Shown: in pieces, positions 7,242-11,747 of the stretch
Position numbering within the stretch: the first letter of the stretch is position 1
How the letters are laid out: each line of letters opens with the position of its first letter
Source of the DNA: Sedimentisphaerales bacterium
GTDB lineage: Bacteria > Planctomycetota > Phycisphaerae > Sedimentisphaerales > SG8-4
Assembly (NCBI GenBank): GCA_016932895.1
Contig: JAFGCA010000240.1
Coordinates: forward strand, 1 to 11,747
Length of the DNA: 11,747 nucleotides
Direction: 5' to 3'
Made by a program: the position numbers and the translations under genes
The notes under the pieces: generated by a model
Told to the model about the DNA's origin: nothing
What the model saw: the letters and a program-made list of their open reading frames with translations, nothing else
Database searches by the model: none

Positions 7242-7372
7242 GTGCGAACCGGAATGCAAAGGCAGCCGTAACAGATCAGAATTCGGTCTTCGAGATCGGG
7301 ACATCGTCGAGGTGGTTGGACAAGGGTGATCATCCGGAGTGTTGGCACTTTGGCTTTAGTGGAGTCGGTATT

Positions 7373-9166
<1,794 letters not shown>

Positions 9167-9194
9167 CCGGCGGCACAGATTTCACAGTCACATC

Positions 9195-9232
9195 CGGCCG
9201 GAGGACATCGAATCCTTCGGCCGTTTCTTTTT
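9195..9232 (+). terminator. Rho-independent terminator of the dnaG-rpoD unit
   Basis: CGGCCGGAGGA (9195-9205) and TCCTTCGGCCG (9213-9223) pair over 11 bp with one G-U wobble around a 7-nt loop, followed directly by TTTCTTTTT (9224-9232). It lies 28 nt after the rpoD stop. Confidence 0.92.
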
Positions 9233-9269
9233 CCGTCCTTCTTCCGATCCCCGTCTGACCGGCGCGACA

Positions 9270-9345
9270 GGCCCATTCCCGCCGGGGCGGTCTCCACGCA
9301 TGCGTCACAAAATACGCGAGAAATCCGCGAATGGGCCGTTTTTTT
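9270..9345 (+). terminator. Second terminator-like structure with a long loop
   Basis: GGCCCATTC (9270-9278) and GAATGGGCC (9329-9337) are perfect 9-bp complements, and the right arm is followed by G and seven Ts (9339-9345). The 50-nt loop is unusually long for an intrinsic terminator, but it may fold internally (CCGC/GCGG at 9279-9290). It may act as a backup terminator or a regulated leader structure. Confidence 0.5.
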
Positions 9346-9413
9346 ATGTGACTCGGGACCATCCCGGGGCCTATCTCGTATAGTGAAAGAGGGTCTCGAC
9401 AGGAGTATTGGTC

Positions 9414-9503
9414 ATGAACGCGACGGGTTGTGCCAACCAGCAGTTGGGGCGGTCGAACGGGGCCGTTGGCCGGTTGCGCGTGTTAAGTTCTTTTTCATAT
9501 TGA
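9414..9503 (+). CDS. Possible 29-aa small ORF
   Basis: ATG at 9414 is preceded by AGGAG (9401-9405) at 8-nt spacing and runs 29 codons to TGA at 9501. The peptide begins MNATGCANQQLG and ends VLSSFSY. A TATAGT (9379-9384) could be a -10 box, but no good -35 is seen. No family is recognised. It lies between the terminators and the large exported gene, so it might be a leader peptide or chance; the ribosome site is the only positive evidence. Confidence 0.25.
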   Translation: MNATGCANQQLGRSNGAVGRLRVLSSFSY

Positions 9504-9535
9504 TGTTATGGTATTCATGCCCTATCCTTGGGCAT
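9483..9535 (+). promoter_or_regulatory. AT-rich island and hairpin before the exported TPR gene
   Basis: In an otherwise GC-rich stretch, 9483-9516 is AT-rich and contains CATATT and TATGGT, either of which could serve as a weak -10; no convincing -35 pairs with them. It is followed by a 6-bp hairpin, ATGCCC (9517-9522) with GGGCAT (9530-9535). This is the most likely promoter zone for the gene at 9643, with modest support. Confidence 0.3.
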
Positions 9536-9607
9536 TGCAATGGCACGAGTCATGCGATCTCGGAACGCGTGCAAGCGACCGACGGCGATGCCGCAGGGGG
9601 CGTCTTT

Positions 9608-9615
9608 GGGGGGGG
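9608..9615 (+). repeat. G8 homopolymer in the leader
   Basis: Eight consecutive Gs lie 28 nt before the preferred start at 9643 and 13 nt before the ribosome site AAAGGAG (9629-9635). Such tracts are prone to slippage. Because the frame is open upstream from 9487, a length change would also alter any longer N-terminal reading. Confidence 0.55.
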
Positions 9616-9642
9616 CAATCGCCGGGGGAAAGGAGATCAATG

Positions 9643-11747
9643 ATGTTCTCGAAGAAAGAAAAATCCAGTTTCGTGGCGGTGCTGGCCGTCGTGGCGGCGG
9701 CCCTGTTGTTGGGCTCCGTGGCCCAGGCCCAACGGGCGACGCGGGGTTCGAGCGACAGCGGTCGCTCGTCCAGCAGTCGCCAAGCCGCCCGTCCGGCGCC
9801 GAGCCGGCCAACTCCGTCGATCTCTCGACCGACGCCGCAGCGAACACTGCCTTCGCAAAGCAGTCGGGGTTTCATGTCGCGGCCTTCCACGAGGACTCCG
9901 AGCCGGTCGATCAGCCCGCGGATCAGCCGCCCGTCGCAACCGAATATCCAGATCAACAGGAACAGTTCCCTTGGGACACGCGGCAGCATCTCCTCGAGCC
10001 GGACCCCGGCGCCCAGGACTCCGCCCAGCATCAGCCGACCGGCACCGTCCACGCCCTCGGTTCCGAGCCGGTCGTTCTCGGCGCCGTCGCGCCCTGATTC
10101 GACGATCCAGAGGCAGCCGTCGTTCAGCAGGCCGAGTCCGTCGATTCCCTCGGGACCGACGACGCCGGTCTCTCCTTCTCCGAACCCGTTGACCCGTTCA
10201 ACCGTTCGGGCTCCGGCGACCTCCTGGCGGTCGTCTCCGTCGTCTCCGTCGGTCCGGCCAAGCTCGCCGATCACACCGACGGCGCCGCGCCTCGACAGCT
10301 CGCCCCGTGTGGATGGTTCGGTCAACCTCCAGACACAGGATTTGACATCGCGCCGATCTCTTACGCTGAGCCCCGATCGGGCCAACAGCCTCGGAAGCCG
10401 AATCGGCAAGCAGGATATCGATCGAGTCACCACGCGTTCGGCCTCGCCGACGAGTCCTTCGGTGGAGCGGACAAGGCCGACGGTCGGTTCGACGGTGCGG
10501 GATCGCCCGGTTTTCCAGCGGAGGTCGGTGCCGTCGCAGCCGGCGACGCCGCGTAGCAGTACGGTTCGTCCGACGCCTTCGACGCCTTCGGTCGAGTCGG
10601 CGCCGACGAGAGATGTGACGCGTCCGAGCAGCCGGCCCGGCGCCGTCGAGCGAAGCCGCGATCTGAGTCGCACCTCGCCGGATGTCTCCGCCAGCCGCAC
10701 GATCACGACCCGGCCGTCGACGGACACCCGGGGCATCGACCGCATTCGCGATGCCACACGCGACCGCATCAGCGAACGAAGGGCCGACTCGGTCAGAGTC
10801 CGAACCGACGGCAACATCGACCGGTCCGAGCGCGTGCGCACGGCCGGCCCGGAGCTGCGCACGCGGACGACGTTGGAGCCGCGCCTGCAACGCTCCATCG
10901 GGTCGCGACCGGCAAGGGTGGTCCAACGCGATCTTGGCGGCATTCATCGCGAGCACACGGTCCGGCCCCGCGTGGTCTATCGCGACCGTCCCGACCTGGT
11001 GCGTCACGCCCCTCGTCACGTGCACGTCTACCGCGATCCATATGATCGGCTGTGCCATCGAATCATCTGGCCGCGATACTACTATCCGATCTACTACACG
11101 TGGGGACCGTATCGCACGTTCAGTTGGGTCTATCCATACTATCACCGCAAGTACGTTTTCGTCAGCCTCGGCGGCTGGTGGCCCTGGGATTACGATTACG
11201 TGCGATACCACTGGTACGGCTACCATCCGTACTCCTGGATGGGCTATTACCCCATCGCGCGCGAGGTCGAGGGCGATACGTACAACTACTACACCTACAA
11301 CTACTACACCGCCGACGGCGTCGATTCGACCGCCCCGGCCCAGACCAGTTCGGGCGGCCTGCCTTACGGCATCGACGCCGAGACCTACGCCAGAGTCCAG
11401 CAGAGGATTCACGAGCAGCAGGTGACCGAGCCGGGGGCCGCGACGGTGGTCGACAGCCGATTCGAAGCGGGCGTCACCAGCTTTGAAGCCGGCAACTATG
11501 CCGAAGCCGCCCAGGCCTTTGCCTCGGCGATGGAGATGGCGCCCAGTGATGTGATCCTGCCGTTCGCCTACGCCCAGGCGCTGTTCGCCGACGGGCGGTA
11601 CTCCGAGGCGGCCGCAGCGCTGCGCGCGGCGCTGAGCAACGCTTCGCCGGAGAAGGAAGGGGTGTTCTATCCGCGCGGGCTCTATGCCGAAGACGATGCT
11701 CTGTTCGCACAGATCGAGAAGCTGCTGGACAAGGTCGATGCCTATGG
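9643..11747 (+). CDS. Exported Ser/Arg/Pro-rich, aromatic-rich protein with TPR-like repeats (3'-partial)
   Basis: At least 701 codons without a stop; the C-terminus lies beyond the window. Residues 1-29 form a signal peptide (KKEK, hydrophobic core, then VAQA and cleavage before Q30). Residues about 30-440 are dominated by Ser, Arg, Pro and Thr with recurring words such as SISRP and STPSV, predicting a long, basic, disordered tract. Residues 467-546 are strongly aromatic: 19 Tyr, 8 Trp and 2 Phe in 80 residues. Residues about 607-668 hold two TPR-like helical repeats (SFEAGNYAEAAQAFASAMEMAP and LFADGRYSEAAAALRAAL). TPRs mediate protein contacts; the likely site is the periplasm or cell surface. 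The function is unknown. Two adjacent ATGs (9640, 9643) follow AAAGGAG; 9643 gives the better 7-nt spacing. In-frame ATGs at 9508 and 9517 would bury the signal peptide and are less likely. Long overlapping open frames on the opposite strand are by-products of its biased composition. Confidence 0.85.
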   Translation, partial: MFSKKEKSSFVAVLAVVAAALLLGSVAQAQRATRGSSDSGRSSSSRQAARPAPSRPTPSISRPTPQRTLPSQSSRGFMSRPSTRTPSRSISPRISRPSQPNIQINRNSSLGTRGSISSSRTPAPRTPPSISRPAPSTPSVPSRSFSAPSRPDSTIQRQPSFSRPSPSIPSGPTTPVSPSPNPLTRSTVRAPATSWRSSPSSPSVRPSSPITPTAPRLDSSPRVDGSVNLQTQDLTSRRSLTLSPDRANSLGSRIGKQDIDRVTTRSASPTSPSVERTRPTVGSTVRDRPVFQRRSVPSQPATPRSSTVRPTPSTPSVESAPTRDVTRPSSRPGAVERSRDLSRTSPDVSASRTITTRPSTDTRGIDRIRDATRDRISERRADSVRVRTDGNIDRSERVRTAGPELRTRTTLEPRLQRSIGSRPARVVQRDLGGIHREHTVRPRVVYRDRPDLVRHAPRHVHVYRDPYDRLCHRIIWPRYYYPIYYTWGPYRTFSWVYPYYHRKYVFVSLGGWWPWDYDYVRYHWYGYHPYSWMGYYPIAREVEGDTYNYYTYNYYTADGVDSTAPAQTSSGGLPYGIDAETYARVQQRIHEQQVTEPGAATVVDSRFEAGVTSFEAGNYAEAAQAFASAMEMAPSDVILPFAYAQALFADGRYSEAAAALRAALSNASPEKEGVFYPRGLYAEDDALFAQIEKLLDKVDAY

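Noticed and set aside
7342..7360. Sigma-54-like promoter (TTGGCAC element) before rpoD
   Set aside because: The -24-like TTGGCAC lacks a GC -12 element at the required spacing.
9522..10943. Minus-strand 473-aa open frame opposite the exported TPR gene
   Set aside because: Long frame explained by biased Ser/Arg/Pro codons of the plus-strand gene, which has a ribosome site, signal peptide and TPRs.
10198..11412. Minus-strand 404-aa open frame opposite the exported TPR gene
   Set aside because: Same cause; ends in strings of Arg and Pro, with no recognisable domain or start signal.

Overview
The window reads as a high-GC bacterial chromosome segment, most likely from a planctomycete-type organism (Phycisphaerae or Sedimentisphaerales-like). 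This is inferred from gene content: a C-type-lectin/transglutaminase exported protein, an HNH-AP2 endonuclease, a sigma-70 factor with a long non-conserved insert and a Ser/Arg/Pro-rich exported TPR protein. No rRNA, tRNA, CRISPR array or complete insertion sequence is visible, so the taxonomic assignment is not proven.

Layout. (1) 141-2753, minus strand: one large exported multidomain protein (signal peptide, beta-sandwich, C-type-lectin-like domain, propeller-like region, transglutaminase core). It has a near-consensus promoter and a perfect AGGAGG, and is visibly lower in GC than the rest of the window. (2) 2754-3482: a 0.7 kb gene-poor patch with a mosaic of short repeats and small palindromes. 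(3) 3483-4256, plus: a free-standing HNH endonuclease with an N-terminal Cys cluster and a C-terminal AP2 DNA-binding domain. (4) 4340-9166, plus: a housekeeping block of tatD-type metallohydrolase, dnaG primase and rpoD primary sigma factor. dnaG has its own strong sigma-70 promoter, and rpoD ends at a textbook intrinsic terminator. The dnaG-rpoD pair is the core of the macromolecular synthesis operon; rpsU, which often precedes dnaG, is absent here. (5) 9167-9642: a second terminator-like structure, a possible 29-codon ORF, an AT-rich island and a G8 tract. (6) 9643 to the right edge, plus: a large exported protein, open at the window end. It has a signal peptide, a roughly 400-residue Ser/Arg/Pro/Thr-rich tract, an aromatic (Tyr/Trp) block and TPR-like repeats.

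Functionally, dnaG and rpoD couple replication priming and basal transcription. TatD is a nuclease/hydrolase of DNA or tRNA quality control. The HNH-AP2 gene and the repeats before it look like a small mobile or selfish insertion beside this core block. The two exported proteins at the edges are accessory surface or periplasmic proteins. I see no convincing complete new multigene system. The best candidates for novelty are the architectures of the two exported proteins, the Cys-HNH-AP2 protein and the repeat patch.
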